Source: Chloranthus sessilifolius (taxonomy: Eukaryota; Streptophyta; Magnoliopsida; Chloranthales; Chloranthaceae). From it: a DNA stretch of 64,000 nucleotides. This document shows positions 47,501 to 58,124 of the stretch, piece by piece. The stretch's first letter is position 1; each line of letters opens with the position of its first letter. The stretch covers positions 78,448,671 to 78,512,670 of the forward strand of contig CM037598.1 of NCBI GenBank assembly GCA_021018995.1, read 5' to 3'. The notes beneath the pieces are model-generated. The model searched no databases. It was not told the origin of the DNA and saw nothing but the letters and a program-made list of their open reading frames with translations. The position numbers and the translations under genes were made by a program.

Positions 47501-48394
47501 AGAACTGAATTTTGTTCTATTCCATTCCCTAGTAGCTTCTTTGACCCTTTGAAGTTTATGTTGGAGAATAAAAAGATCAGTTCCTTCAACTTGGTTATTC
47601 TAGGCAAATCTAACCAAGTCCTTGTAACCTGGTTGTAGAATCCACATCTTGAAAATTTTGAATGGCTTGGGGCCATGAGATTCTCGCTACTGCATCTTGA
47701 TAATGAGAGGCGAATGGTCTGAGATTCCAGCATGAGCATAATTCACAGTAACATTGGGCATTACATTTCGCCAATCTCCATTGATCAAAGTTCTATCCAG
47801 ACGACATAAAATTATTCTAGTGCCTCCCGATTTATTACTCCAAGAAAAGAGGTTGCCAGAGGCTCTCATATCAGATAATCTGCAAGAGTCAATACAATTA
47901 TTGAAAGCATCAATGATAGGTAAAGGAATAGATTTACCTCCGATTTTCTCCTCTCTGCTTCTAACACAGTTGAAATCTCTAGTGACGATCCAAGGCCCAT
48001 TAATCTATGCAGATACATTGACAAGAGAGCTCCATAGGTTCGATCTGTCCGAAGCAAGATTTGATCCATAGATAGCAATAAGGTAAAATATAAAGTTATC
48101 ACTTTTCCTCACCAACCTATAGTGGATCATTTTGTTTGATTCTTCAATTTTAGTCATATCAAATCTAGCAATGTCCCAAAGAATCCATACTCGACCATAG
48201 TGATGAGAATTGTAATTGCTCTCCAATCCCCAATTCCTTCTAATTGAGTTCTTGATTCTAGATGCTCTTCCTTCAAGGATTTTGGTTTTCGAGATACACA
48301 TGATACCCAACTGCTGAGAGGTAATGAGATTCTTTATTTCCCTCCTCTTTTTCATATTATTCAAACCCCTAATATTCCATGAAGCTATATTCAT
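44550..48394 (-). pseudogene. LINE ORF2: endonuclease, reverse transcriptase, RNase H
   Basis: Minus-strand blocks in order: APE-type endonuclease start NIASWNIRGLNN (48394) and later GISDHSPLII (near 47700); RT with SDDKAPR-like fingers (near 47020), AFIKGRSITENI (near 46750), and catalytic LLFADDLLLF (near 46330); the zf-RVT domain with CVLCWNHEENIDHLFFRC (near 45120); and RNase H with LKLNVDGSYKDG (near 44700). The Athila insertion ends it at 44549; the rest of RNase H is at 25557-25260. At least eight stops or frameshifts break it. Confidence 0.88.
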
Positions 48395-48694
48395 TGGTTA
48401 CCAGATTTTGAAGTAAACTGTTCAGCCTGAGGGCTGTGATTTTTATTGAGAGTCGGCTTCTTACTACATGTTTTCTTCGTTCTCTTCTTGGTTTCTGTTT
48501 CAGCACCAGTTATCATATTTAGAGACCCAATCTTCTTTTTACTATTTTTATGGTCCCACAAACTGTGTCACTATTCTCCTCTTCCAAATCAACGAATTTG
48601 TTAGAAATAATAATGTTCGGCACCTCGGGTTGAGAATTATTCGTAGAAGATTCGGCTGACGAGGCATTCGTAGACTTTAGAGATTGCTTACCCA

Positions 48695-49855
48695 TCATTT
48701 TCCATTCCCCTTTCGTAGAATTTTCACATATTTCCAAGATTCTTCCAACTCAATTGGTTTGTCATTCTGATAATCACTGCCTCTAATATTATCATCATTC
48801 GGCGTAGATAATTGGGACTCAACTCGCGACCCAAAGGTCGTAGTTTTTTCCTGATTACTCGCTTCATTCTCCTGTAAATCCGAACGATTGATCTCATTCC
48901 CTATAGAGTGCACGTGACCTTCGGGATCAACTTCTATATCAGTGCCAATCTCATCTTCATCACTGTTTTCAGGGTTCTCTACATTTTGGGGGTTAGCTTT
49001 CCCAGAGTACTGGATTGCAATTGCATCACCATTCTCTTGCTCATTCGAAACAATAATCCTAGTCTGATATGAAATTTGACCAGGGTTTCCTTTCAGCCTC
49101 CATTCTTTTTTCGAAGTAGATTGAGGTTTCTTAATCTTAGAGCAATGACCATGTAATAGCGAAGAGCACTTTGGACAAGGAGTCGGCCTCCATTCGTATT
49201 CTATCTTTTGATAATGAATGGGCCCATCTGATCTTTCCAACTCAATCATCTCAGGGAGTTTTGCATTTACTTCGACTTCAACATAGATCCGAGCATAAGA
49301 CAAACGATATTTCAAAGCAATTTGTTTATCCATACGCAGTGGTCTGCCAATAAAACTTTCAATACAATTAAATATATTAGTAGACCAACAAATAAGTGGT
49401 AATTGTGGAAGATGAACCCATACCGGAAGTGTTATGAAATTTTCCTTCTCCATTTTGAAACACGGTTCCCACTTTTTCAGAATCAGAGGCCTCCCTCCAA
49501 TCGACCATAAACCGGCCTCAAGGACACTTCTCCAATCTTCTTCGAGACTGAAATCAAAGAGGAACATACCTTCAGCCATGGAAAATATATCCACCCTTCC
49601 TTTAATCTTCCAAAGCCTTTCAATCGCCACCTTGAGTCCTTGATAAAATAGTCTTTTTCCTAAAGAATACCCAATCAAAGCATTCCCCCATCTCTTGGAT
49701 TCAACCTCAATGTCTCCCTCTGCACATTGGATCCTACCTGAGACTTGAGGAACAGCAAACAATAAGCAAGAAGGCTCTGTCGAAGCAGCCTTCGAAAACA
49801 AAGAACTCCAAGCCAACCGGTTTGCACTAGAAGGTTTAGAGGAAGAAACCTCCAT
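48695..49855 (-). CDS. LINE ORF1 (DUF4283-type nucleic-acid-binding protein)
   Basis: An open frame of 386 codons from ATG 49855 (MEVSSSKPSS). An earlier TTG (49873) gives six more residues but is not a normal start. The N-terminal half (about 55-190) has the DUF4283 pattern of plant LINE ORF1 proteins (FDFSLEEDWRSVLEAGLW, WVHLPQLPL). It is followed by a CCHC-like knuckle (CPKCSSLLHGHC, about 230) and a long acidic linker. The protein coats LINE RNA in the family. It is the only intact retroelement ORF of normal length in the nest. The stop at 48695 may be premature, since related sequence continues to about 48519. Confidence 0.8.
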   Translation of the reverse strand: MEVSSSKPSSANRLAWSSLFSKAASTEPSCLLFAVPQVSGRIQCAEGDIEVESKRWGNALIGYSLGKRLFYQGLKVAIERLWKIKGRVDIFSMAEGMFLFDFSLEEDWRSVLEAGLWSIGGRPLILKKWEPCFKMEKENFITLPVWVHLPQLPLICWSTNIFNCIESFIGRPLRMDKQIALKYRLSYARIYVEVEVNAKLPEMIELERSDGPIHYQKIEYEWRPTPCPKCSSLLHGHCSKIKKPQSTSKKEWRLKGNPGQISYQTRIIVSNEQENGDAIAIQYSGKANPQNVENPENSDEDEIGTDIEVDPEGHVHSIGNEINRSDLQENEASNQEKTTTFGSRVESQLSTPNDDNIRGSDYQNDKPIELEESWKYVKILRKGNGK

Positions 49856-49957
49856 GGGAGGCAAAAAAAACAAGAACCCTAACTCACAGAATCTATTCTT
49901 CCCATGGAAGGAGGATGATCACAAAAACCCTACCTGTACACAGATGATGAAATACTT

Positions 49958-51507
49958 ACTCGCACTTAAAGGCAGTGTTTGCATTAGACCACATATGTTT
50001 GCATTTATTAGCATCAAAGATTTGTTTACCCGCCAAGATTTTCCCACCGGAAATTGATTACGATGATCTTTTCCAAATACACATGATTCACACATTTTAT
50101 TAGCATATGGTAATGATGGAAAGCCAACTGTCATGTTCAACTTGCAAAGTATATGTAACCCACCAAAGTTTAGATGTCCAAACCATCTATGCCACAACAT
50201 GTAGTCTTCATTTGATGCATTGAATGCAAGCTTTGAAAATAAAATTGGGTGCATTTTGTTTGTTGTCATTTTTATAGAGAAAACAACTTCATATTATTTT
50301 TATCATAAATCATACATTCATCATTATCAAAGAGGGCATAGTATCCCTTTTTCAATAATTAACCCAAACTCAACAACTTTTGAGCTAAACCAGGAACATA
50401 CATAACATTAGAAATAAGTTTCTCTCCAGACTTTGTAGGTAGAACAATAGTACTAATTCCATGTACTGTAACTTGATTGTTGTCACCCATTCTCACTTGT
50501 GGTTTGACAGTTTCATCAATTTCCACAAAGTAAGTTTTATTCCCAAACATGTGATTACTACACCCACTATCTAGGTACCAAACTCCATCATTCATTTCAG
50601 CAAGATATGCAAGAAACAACTTATCTTCAATTTCATTTTTTTCAATTTATTTTTCCTCATGAAAATTGACTTGCTCCCTAGCCTTTTGGTAGCTATTCTT
50701 TTCAATATGTCCATGTTTCCGACAATGATAGCATTGTAGTAGCTCTCTATCCCTATTTTTATACTAGCAATCCTCAACAACATGATTAATTTTTTTGCAA
50801 ATTGAACATGATATTTAACCAGAATCCATGTTACCTTGATTACCGTTGAACTGTCTGCATCCTCTATCTCGAGATGCATTTTGACACCCACGTCCTTTTC
50901 CACCATATCCTCTTCCCGAACCTTTTGACTAAAACGCTTGCTCTAATGAATTTTCTATAGTCCTGTTCAACCGCTGCTCATGTGCTTGAAGGGAACCCAT
51001 TAGTTCATTCACAGAATATATAGATAAGTCTTTAGATTCCTCTAGAGCTGTAACCACATGGTCATATTTAGGAGGAAGGCTTCGTAAAACTTTTTCAACA
51101 ATTTTGTGTTCAATTAATTCCTCTCCGTATGATCTGATTTGATTCACAATTGAACTAATTCGTGAAAAAAATTCTTGTATTGTCTCAAAATTTTTCATAG
51201 ATAAAATAGATAAATTTTCAAAGTCGCACCGGAGAGTTTATAGTTTGACAGTAATTACCTTTAATGTACCTTGATATTCTTCCTTTAACAGATCCCATGC
51301 TTCTTTTGAAGTGGTGGTGGTCATAATCCTTGGAAATATTGTATCATCCAAGGCCTGTTGAATGATATATAGAGCTTTTGCATCTTTCTTTTGTTTCTCC
51401 TTCAATTCAGTACGTTGAACAACTGTCGGTCTCTCCCACGCTGCCAGTTCTACATATCCATCGTCAACTAAATCCCATAGATCAAAAGAGACAAATAAAA
51501 TTTTCAT
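49958..51507 (-). pseudogene. Copia gag, protease and integrase N-part
   Basis: Gag pieces 51507-51238 and 51198-50929 have the UBN2/copia-gag pattern (SKEAWDLLKEEYQG; RSYGEELIEHKIVEKVLRSL). 50906-50592 is the damaged knuckle region. Protease is at 50619-50359 (GVWYLDSGCSNHM; D-S-G in frame). 50269-49919 is the GAG-pre-integrase zinc domain (LWHRWFGHLNFGG, CESCVFGK). Frame changes separate the pieces. Confidence 0.88.
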
Positions 51508-51667
51508 CTTGATACACCAAAACTAATAATTATTACCATTAAAAATTGGAACATTATTCTGAGATCCACTTACCACATTGATATTACTTGTCGTGATGCT
51601 TAAGGGGACACCAACTTACCTGTTGCGCTTCTCTGTTCTTATAAACTGACCCACCTTCAGATCTGAG

Positions 51668-51679
51668 GCTCTGATACTA
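51668..51679 (-). other. Copia primer-binding site (tRNA-Met)
   Basis: On minus, TAGTATCAGAGC matches the initiator tRNA-Met site except for its second base (A where the canonical site has G), and abuts the 5' LTR at 51680. Confidence 0.75.
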
Positions 51680-52032
51680 TAAAGAAGAAAATATAAGAAT
51701 GAACAATTGAATAAAACAAACTTTTCATTAAATTATCTTGCTTAAAACACATACTAGATGATTCTTAAATAGACTCAAACTACCCATACCATGTTCACCA
51801 CTAATAAAACCCACAATCTTAGTAACTACCATGACACTTAGCACTTACCCATTATTCTACCAACAATCTTAGCAACAATCCTAAAACCTAACACTTACCC
51901 ACTATTCTACCCACAATCTTAGTAACAACCATGACACTTAGCACTTACCCACTATTCTAGAACTTACCCACAATCTTAACAACAACCATGACATGTACAC
52001 ATTGCTGACCATGATTTGAATTACATTCAACA
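51680..52032 (-). repeat. Copia 5' LTR
   Basis: 353 bp, starting TGTTGAATGTAATTC on minus. It is the same as the 3' LTR except for fewer minisatellite units and scattered substitutions. Confidence 0.88.
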
Positions 52033-52266
52033 ATTATTATCCCCCCATCAACTAAACAAGATTATTGTGATTGATCCACATCAGCAATCACCTTTTGGAA
52101 AGTAAAAGCGCTACTCGTGACATTTATAATTGTCATCTTTTGACATCCAACAGCTTCCAAATGACCGTTATATCTATTTTTTAAAAATTAAAATGAAGCA
52201 GTGTTGAGAGTAATAGCGAGTATGCTTAGTTGTTAACATAGTCACCAGAGTGTGCGTAGTTGTTAA

Positions 52267-52587
52267 CATAGTCACCAAATTGGGGTTCGACAATAGTTCG
52301 GCGAGGTTAAAATTTGAAAAAATCCGGCAAATCGGGGAAGTTCGGGGATATATTCGGAGGAAAAATTGGTGAGAAAATTTTTTAAATAAAATTTAAAAAA
52401 AAATAGTTTGTCACAATTTTTTGAAAAATTCGGGAATTATCGGGTATAATTCGAGAATTATTCGTGAATTTTTTAGATCAAGCGAATTTTCGAAAAATTT
52501 GTGAATAATTCGGGATTCATTCGGGGGACCTTAAATTCGCGAATTATTCATGAATTTTTCAATAATTCAGCAATTTTTGTGACTATG
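52267..52587. mobile_element. hAT-like MITE, 321 bp
   Basis: Inverted ends CATAGTCACCAAATTG and CAATTTTTGTGACTATG are flanked by an exact 8-bp duplication GTTGTTAA (52259-52266, 52588-52595), the hAT signature. The inside is rich in AATTATTCG(G/C/T)GAATT variants. The left end is partly duplicated upstream (TTAGTTGTTAACATAGTCAC at about 52226-52245). Confidence 0.8.
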
Positions 52588-52905
52588 GTTGTTAAGAGAG
52601 ATGAAACAATGGAGTATATTCTATATTTTAAGAAACGTTGAATCAATAGAAATACTTTAGGAAAGGTTGAATAATTAGATATATGAATACGAAAAGTTGA
52701 TTTGAGTGATCAAAATTATTGCCTATTTTAAGTTCTCTATTGAATGTGATTGTGGAAAGCTTTTTGTCCTCATCTCCATTTCCATTTGCTTTCTCCCTCA
52801 TAGAGGAAATAAGGTAGTTTGATTGTATACTATATGCAGATGATTAATAAAACTCCTTCTAAAGACCTCAAGTTTTAATCACATCATGGTCATGGATGGC
52901 TTCGA

Positions 52906-53036
52906 TCACTACAAAAAATAAGACTATTAGCAGCCAAAAAACTGTCGCTACTAGTCCCGTTGCTATTGAAACAACTAGTTTATTTTCTTAATAGCGGCAA
53001 TTTTTGGTGTCACTAATAGTCTTACTTTTTGTAGTG
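52906..53036. mobile_element. CACTA-like MITE, 131 bp
   Basis: Ends are CACTACAAAAAATAAGACTA and AGTCTTACTTTTTGTAGTG. CGAT stands on both sides (52902-52905, 53037-53040). Same family as the copies at 10846-14646. Confidence 0.78.
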
Positions 53037-53333
53037 CGATCTTGCAATCTTGCCAGCTATAGTCTTGAGTACTGCCTCTAAAAACCCTTTACTTCTTTTT
53101 CCTCCATTATTATCTCCATTATTATAGTTTTCCTTTTTTCTTTCAATACAAATCCGACTTTCCTTGATACTACAAACCCTCATAATTTGCATGGGTAATG
53201 ATCATGTCCAATTAGGTTCAATTGGATTTCGAGTTCAACCACATCTGTAGCCCTTGGGAAAAGGAGAATCTTGACTGCACATCTTCCTATAAAAAGTGAA
53301 AACCATAAAAGTCAAGATTCTCCCATATATAAG

Positions 53334-53481
53334 TGTGACGACCCGACTTTCTCGTATCTGAAGTACCGGGAAGGCCGGCTCGCCAATATATCAATAAATC
53401 GATAAGCCGGACAGAACAGTCAAATATCATAGTATAAAACAAATAGAAAATAAACAAAAACCTAACATAATAAACAAGAGA
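53334..53481 (-). mobile_element. LTR end fragment of a gypsy element
   Basis: On minus this segment ends ...GAAAGTCGGGTCGTCACA, like the end of the solo LTR at 7925-10205 (AAAGTCGGGTTGTCACA). Only about 148 bp are present because the Tekay-like element starts at 53482, so the rest probably lies beyond the right edge. Confidence 0.5.
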
Positions 53482-54231
53482 TGTAACGACCCTAAAATTT
53501 TGAACAAGAACTTGACTGTTTCGATATGTGTGCCCGACATGAAAATCGAGACATATTGAAAATTTTGAATTTAATATTATTAGAAATAATATTAATCTGT
53601 AGTTAGGTGAATTCACGTGGGAATTCACGTTTAAATCCAAGTCTTGAGAGACGTTGATACGGTGTGTTACGCCGTAGAGACCGTGTAGGTGCTCCACACC
53701 GGAGCTTAAGTCATGGGAAATCGAAATATCAAGGATATTTCTGTTTCTTAGCTTATAAGAGAAGGAAGAAGGTTACATACCTAATTTGCATCTTCCTCTT
53801 CCTTCTTGACCTGAAAAATCTGTAGCTAAGTTGGGTTCTGAGTGAGTTCTTCGAGGAAACAGGGTTAGGGATACCTGAGGTCGTGCGTCGATCTGAATTA
53901 GGGTGTGGAGAGTTCAATAAGACGATTTGACATTTAGTCTAGGTATGTGTGAGGTTTCTGCGTGCTGAACCGGAGCTAATAGTCTCCTTGTCTGAGTCAT
54001 ACCGGCAATAAACTACGAGAGTCGGATATGAAAACCTCTTCGAATTGCATTTTTCGAGACCCCAAAAGGGCCCAAATAGAGGTGAGCTTTTGCATTTAAG
54101 AAGGGTAAGGTTTAAGCCTCATGTGTATGTGTATAGGTGTGTGTGGGTGGTTGTTAGAAACCATGATTGAGAAAGGGGTTTAATGGGTAAGATAGGTGAC
54201 CGCCATTAATGATAGAGAAACTGTCATTATT

Positions 54232-54818
54232 GATCGATCAATTCTGAAGATTGATCGATCAATACTGGGTTGATCGATCAATGAGAAGCATTGATTGATC
54301 AATTTGTATAAAAATAAAGAGGGAACAGTAGAGGTAGTTTTCTGGAAGTTCAGTGCTCGAGAGACATTGATCGATCAATTCTGAGGATTGATCAATCACA
54401 GAAAGAATGATCGATAAATGGCAAAGATTGATCGATCAATAAGGGTATTGATCGATCAATGGTATAAAGTGATCGATCAAATAAGGGCATTGATCGATCA
54501 ATCTGTATAAAGTGAATGAGAACAGGAAGAGACAAATTTAGAAATTTGGGTTGGTGGTCGATCAATAAAGTCATTGATCGATCAATGAGACAGATTGATT
54601 GATCAACTAAGCTAGTGATCGATCAATTTTCCTCTGTCAAGTGTGATGAGTAAGAAGCTATTGATCGATCAATTGAAGCATTGATCGATCAATGAGAGGA
54701 GGTGATCGATCAATAGTGGCTATTGATCTATCAATTGGCCTTGTCACCTGTGAGTATTTGGAGGGGATTGATCGATCAATGAGGTCATTGATCGATCAAG
54801 GAGGAGGATTGATTGATC
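54232..54818. repeat. Helically phased ATTGATCGATCAAT array in U3
   Basis: There are 22 words (15 with exact GATCGATC, seven one-base variants) in five runs of 4, 7, 4, 4 and 3. All 17 steps within runs are 19, 20 or 21 bp centre to centre (mean 20.5). Gaps between runs are 76, 64, 46 and 45 bp. Spacers of about 6-7 bp differ in sequence, so it is not a simple tandem repeat. Four of the seven variants are CpG-decay changes (GATTGATC, GATCAATC). ORFs across it are artefacts. Confidence 0.92.
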
Positions 54819-55607
54819 AATCACCCCTGTTTTTGACCTTTCTGGAATTTGTAAATTTAAAGCTGCTGGACACAGTGCCAGCTAATGGTCTGATATACTT
54901 GACACCTAGTGTACTATATTTATGGTCTAGGATCAGACCTTGACGTTTAGAAAAGCTTTGGATTTGCTTAGAAAGGTCTGACTTGAGGTAGGGGAATTCA
55001 ACTGAAATTGAATTTATTCTTGATCTCATGGGTTCCAAATTTTTTGCATTCAACTGCATAGTCTGATTTTATTTTCCAATCATGTTTAGCATATGTGTGA
55101 AAACTCTATTATATCTGACTCCTGCTATCTGACTCTTGTCACCTGTCACCTTATTTTCGTTATGTATAATATGTCTACATGTGATTTGAGGTTTATAAAT
55201 CTGACAAATCCTACCGACTTGGCGGTATATCCGTGTCTGGCACAATCGTGCATCTGCTTGGAAATCCTCTGCAGTTGAGGCATTGTTGCTTTCCTGAAAT
55301 TGTTCATGTGAACGATAATGGTCGGGATTACCCATTGGACCAAATCTGGCTACCACGTGTTATACTCACGGGAGTTACTTAAGTTTACTATTCTAAGTCA
55401 TTAAACTTTGTATACATAACATTCTGTAAACTCTAATAAGTTCTGCCTGCTTTGATAAATTCTGCATATCTAAAACATCTGCTTGCATCTGTTCAATTCT
55501 ATCAATATCTTATGCAACCATGTTTTACAATTAAGATGTAATTTTAACTGAAATTCTTCTACTGAGCTTAGATGGTTAGCTCACCCTGTTTTCCACAACA
55601 ATTATAG

Positions 55608-55717
55608 GTTCTGAGGCTAGAGCTCTCGACACTGAGAGCGATCCCAACTACCAGCCTGATCAAGAGGCTGAGGCCGAGGAGGAGGATACTAATACCCCAG
55701 CTGACGAGTTCTATTAG
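55608..55717 (+). CDS. Putative LTR-encoded terminal exon
   Basis: It follows AATTATAG (acceptor-like; TTCTACTGAGCTTAG about 45 bases upstream) and is open in phase 1 to TAG 55715-55717. It encodes an acidic tail with TESDPNYQPDQE and the end DEFY. The upstream sequence, phase and peptide are shared with the solo LTR at 9810-9910. The donor-like site ending the accessory ORF (63145/63146) is also phase 1, so splicing into the 3' LTR copy of this block would extend that protein. Because it lies in U3, it occurs only at the 3' end of element RNA. Splicing is inferred. Confidence 0.5.
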
Positions 55718-55935
55718 TTGTCTGGGTGCTAGTTGTCGTTTATTTGGGGATTTTTGTATGATACTCTGGATTATTGTGTGCCTGATGGCCACTTTCTGTA
55801 TGTACTTTCTATAGATGTTTTTACTTGTATTATTATACATTCTATAGGAACCACTATCAGGAACCATTATTTGGGTGATGGATGTCCATCACCAGTGGTT
55901 CTTCTTGGTTCCTTTTTGAGGATGTATATTCTTTT

Positions 55936-55954
55936 GATATATATATATATATAC
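55936..55954 (+). promoter_or_regulatory. Tekay-like LTR TATA box
   Basis: A GATATATATATATATACATG stretch about 140-160 bp before the LTR end, downstream of the array and exon, is the only strong TATA candidate in the LTR. It puts the RNA start near 55970-55990 and leaves a short R/U5. Confidence 0.5.
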
Positions 55955-56096
55955 ATGTATTATTTATTCTTCTCTCTTTTAAAGCCATATATGGTTGCCT
56001 CCGATTTCCGCTAGATGGCGACACTCGTGATTTGTCACGGGATCATCCGAGCATGATCACGATGGCACGGATTTCGGCACGTAAATCTAACGATCT

Positions 56097-56108
56097 TGGT
56101 ATCAGAGC
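56097..56108 (+). other. Tekay-like primer-binding site
   Basis: TGGTATCAGAGC, an exact match to the initiator tRNA-Met primer site, four bases after the LTR end. Confidence 0.85.
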
Positions 56109-56200
56109 CTAAGCTTTAGGTTGAACTGCGGATTCAGGTCGGATTGTTTTCACAATCTATGTACTGATCGATGTTATTATTTTCACAATGACAGACCAGT

Positions 56201-57488
56201 ATGGGCCCTAAGTTCAGAGGGAAAAGTAGCGGTGGCAGAGAAGGACAGAGAGAGGTCCCTTTACAAGACATTCTCGATGTTGCTGGGACATCTAGGGGAT
56301 TGGGGTTCCTATCGGGTGAAAATGTCGTTCCGATAGGACCGAGAGGAGGAAGAAGAGGCAATTAGGATAGAATGGAGCAGGTATTGGAAGCCTTGGCTAC
56401 CAGCGTCGCTCAGCAGACGGCTGCCCTAACTCAGCAGGCAGCTAGACCACCTCACCAGCCAAGCGGATTCGCGGAGTTTAGGAGAATGAGACCTCCTAAC
56501 TTCTCGGGTCAGACTGATCCCATAGAGGCCAAGGATTGGATAGAAGAGATGGAGAAACTTTTCGAAGTGCTCCAGTGCAATGACATAGAGAAAGTGCGCT
56601 GGGCCACTTTCAAATTGGATGGTGATGCCGAACCCTGGTGGAAGTCGGTGTCACAAAATCGAGCGACAGAGTTTCCTCACACTCCATGGACATGGGAGGA
56701 GTTCACGGAAGTATTTTACAACAAGTAATTTCCAAAAATAGTGAGGCACCAGTGGGAGGTGAAATTCATAGAGCTAAAGCAGGGTGCGATGTCAGTAAGA
56801 GAGTATGGCGCTGAGTTTGATCGACTGGCTAGGTTCGCACCCCAGCATGTAGCCACTGAGCTGATGAGAGCACGGAAATTTCAGCTCGGCCTGAGGCAGA
56901 ACCTACAGAAAGATGTCGCCATGTGGGAAATGGAGACATATGAGAGAGTTATGGCCAAGGCTCTTATAGCAGAGGAGGAAAATCATAAGCAGATTTCTTG
57001 GAAAGACAAGCAAAACCGGGAGAGGTCTTTTTAGGGGCAATCTCAGGACCCTGAGCAAAACAAGAGGGCTAGATTCTCCAGACCTCCAAGATACCCTACA
57101 CACTCCAGACCGGCGATATCTACAAGGCCTAGTTCATATCAGAGGCTAGCCGTACCTGTATCTTCCAGACCATTCCGACCGTCTGGTTCTTCTGGCAGCG
57201 GGACTTCTATAGCACAGGGATATTCAAGGGTCTCTTCATTTACTCCAGCCCTGTCATTTGCTAAGTGTGGAAAATCACACAAGACAGAGGATTGTAGGAG
57301 GGATACGGGGGCGTGTTTTAGATGTGGGAAGATGGGTCATCTAGTCAGGAATTGTCCATATGCGAGCAAAGACGGCAAGGAGCGGTCTGGATCAGTGTCT
57401 ACACAGAGATCATCTCGACATGCTATTCAAGGTCGAGCGTACGCTGTTACCGCGATCGATGCTCTGACATCGAATGATATCATATAAG
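56201..57488 (+). pseudogene. Tekay-like gag with zinc knuckles
   Basis: One frame from ATG 56201 (MGPKFRGK) to 57488. The gag core (FSGQTDPIEAKDWIEEMEK, WEEFTEVFYNK) lies at 56500-57000. A damaged first knuckle (near 57265) and an intact CFRCGKMGHLVRNC (about 57316-57357) follow. Stops at 56363-56365 (TAG), 56726-56728 (TAA), 57032-57034 (TAG) and 57485-57487 (TAA) are all in the same frame. Several fit CAG/CAA-to-TAG/TAA changes. No indel is needed. The ORF ends at a GT splice-donor-like site (57489). Confidence 0.85.
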
Positions 57489-57640
57489 GTATGATTAAAT
57501 TTCAAAGTAAGATTAATTATGTAGTAGGATGGACTGGAAATTAGTAAAGTAGAATTATTTTGATTAAATGTTTATGATGATAATGCACATTACACATACA
57601 CATCGTAAGCACTTGATCTAATTGAGTGGCTGAATTATAG
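57489..57640 (+). other. Probable GT-AG intron 1 in gag-pol
   Basis: 152 bp from GTATGATT to GAATTATAG, AT-rich with several stops. Removing it joins the end of gag to the protease start (GELKVYQRC, then LVDPGSTHSF) in phase 1, the order expected of a chromovirus polyprotein. Confidence 0.55.
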
Positions 57641-58124
57641 GTGAGTTGAAGGTATATCAGCGTTGTGATATTTGTTTTCATCGAGCACGAGTTTTGGTAG
57701 ACCCAGGCTCTACACACTCATTTGTTAAGCCTCAATTTACGAAAGAATTGAGCGTCACTCCTGAGCACTAGAGTTCATATTGACGGTGTCTTTTCCTACG
57801 GGAAGTTCGGTGAATGCAGTCACAGTGTGTAAATCAGTGATTGTGTTGGTAGAAGATCACGAGACGCTGACAGATTTAATTTTCCTAGATATGAAAGGGT
57901 TTGACATCATTCTTGGAATGGACTGGTTATCCGCTTACCATGCGAGCGTCGATTGCCTTCGGAAGGTTGTAGTTTTTCGCCCTCCAAAGGAAAGGTCATT
58001 CAGATTCTTCGGGGTGAAGTCTAAGGTAGCTCCGTTGATATCAGCCATTCGAGCCGAAAAGATGATGAAAAATGGATACAATGGCTATATGGCTTTCCTA
58101 CAGGAGCAACGAGAATAGACTAAT
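57641..58124 (+). pseudogene. Tekay-like aspartic protease
   Basis: Contains ARVLVDPGSTHSFVKPQF (near 57690; the D-x-G/S catalytic position with P for T) and the typical downstream DIILGMDWLSAYHASVDC (near 57905-57955). A frame break lies near 57765-57780. It ends at TAG just before the RT. Confidence 0.8.

Larger units (their letters stand above)
44550..49941 (-). mobile_element. LINE (non-LTR retrotransposon), 5' and main part
   Basis: Together with 25186-25557 this is a LINE of about 5.8 kb on minus. It has a short 5' UTR, ORF1, ORF2 (endonuclease, RT, zinc-binding region, RNase H), a poly(A) end at 25186 and 15-16-bp target duplications (25170-25185, 49942-49957). The near-full 5' end and long duplication indicate ordinary target-primed insertion into the copia integrase. 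The Athila element lies inside its RNase H. Confidence 0.9.
49942..52032 (-). mobile_element. Ty1/copia element, 5' part
   Basis: From the right edge on minus: 5' LTR, PBS, gag, zinc-knuckle region, protease and the integrase zinc domain, broken at 49942 by the LINE. Its continuation is 25185-22410. ATTAT at 52033-52037 matches 22405-22409. Confidence 0.9.
53482..56092 (+). repeat. Tekay-like 5' LTR
   Basis: About 2.6 kb from TGTAACGACCC to about 56092, five bases before the PBS. In order it contains the ATTGATCGATCAAT array (54232-54818), the exon-like block (55608-55717) and a TATA stretch (55938-55953), so both array and exon fall in U3. The expected CA end is CG. Confidence 0.88.

Noticed and set aside
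54232..54818. CRISPR-like look of regularly spaced short repeats
   Set aside because: Words are 14-bp palindromes with 6-7-bp spacers inside a plant LTR; there are no cas genes and the unit size does not fit.
54392..54943. Frames reading repeated IDRS / LIDQ heptads
   Set aside because: A 21-bp period translates into heptads by chance, but steps of 19, 20 and 22 bp break the frame, so the array is not coding.
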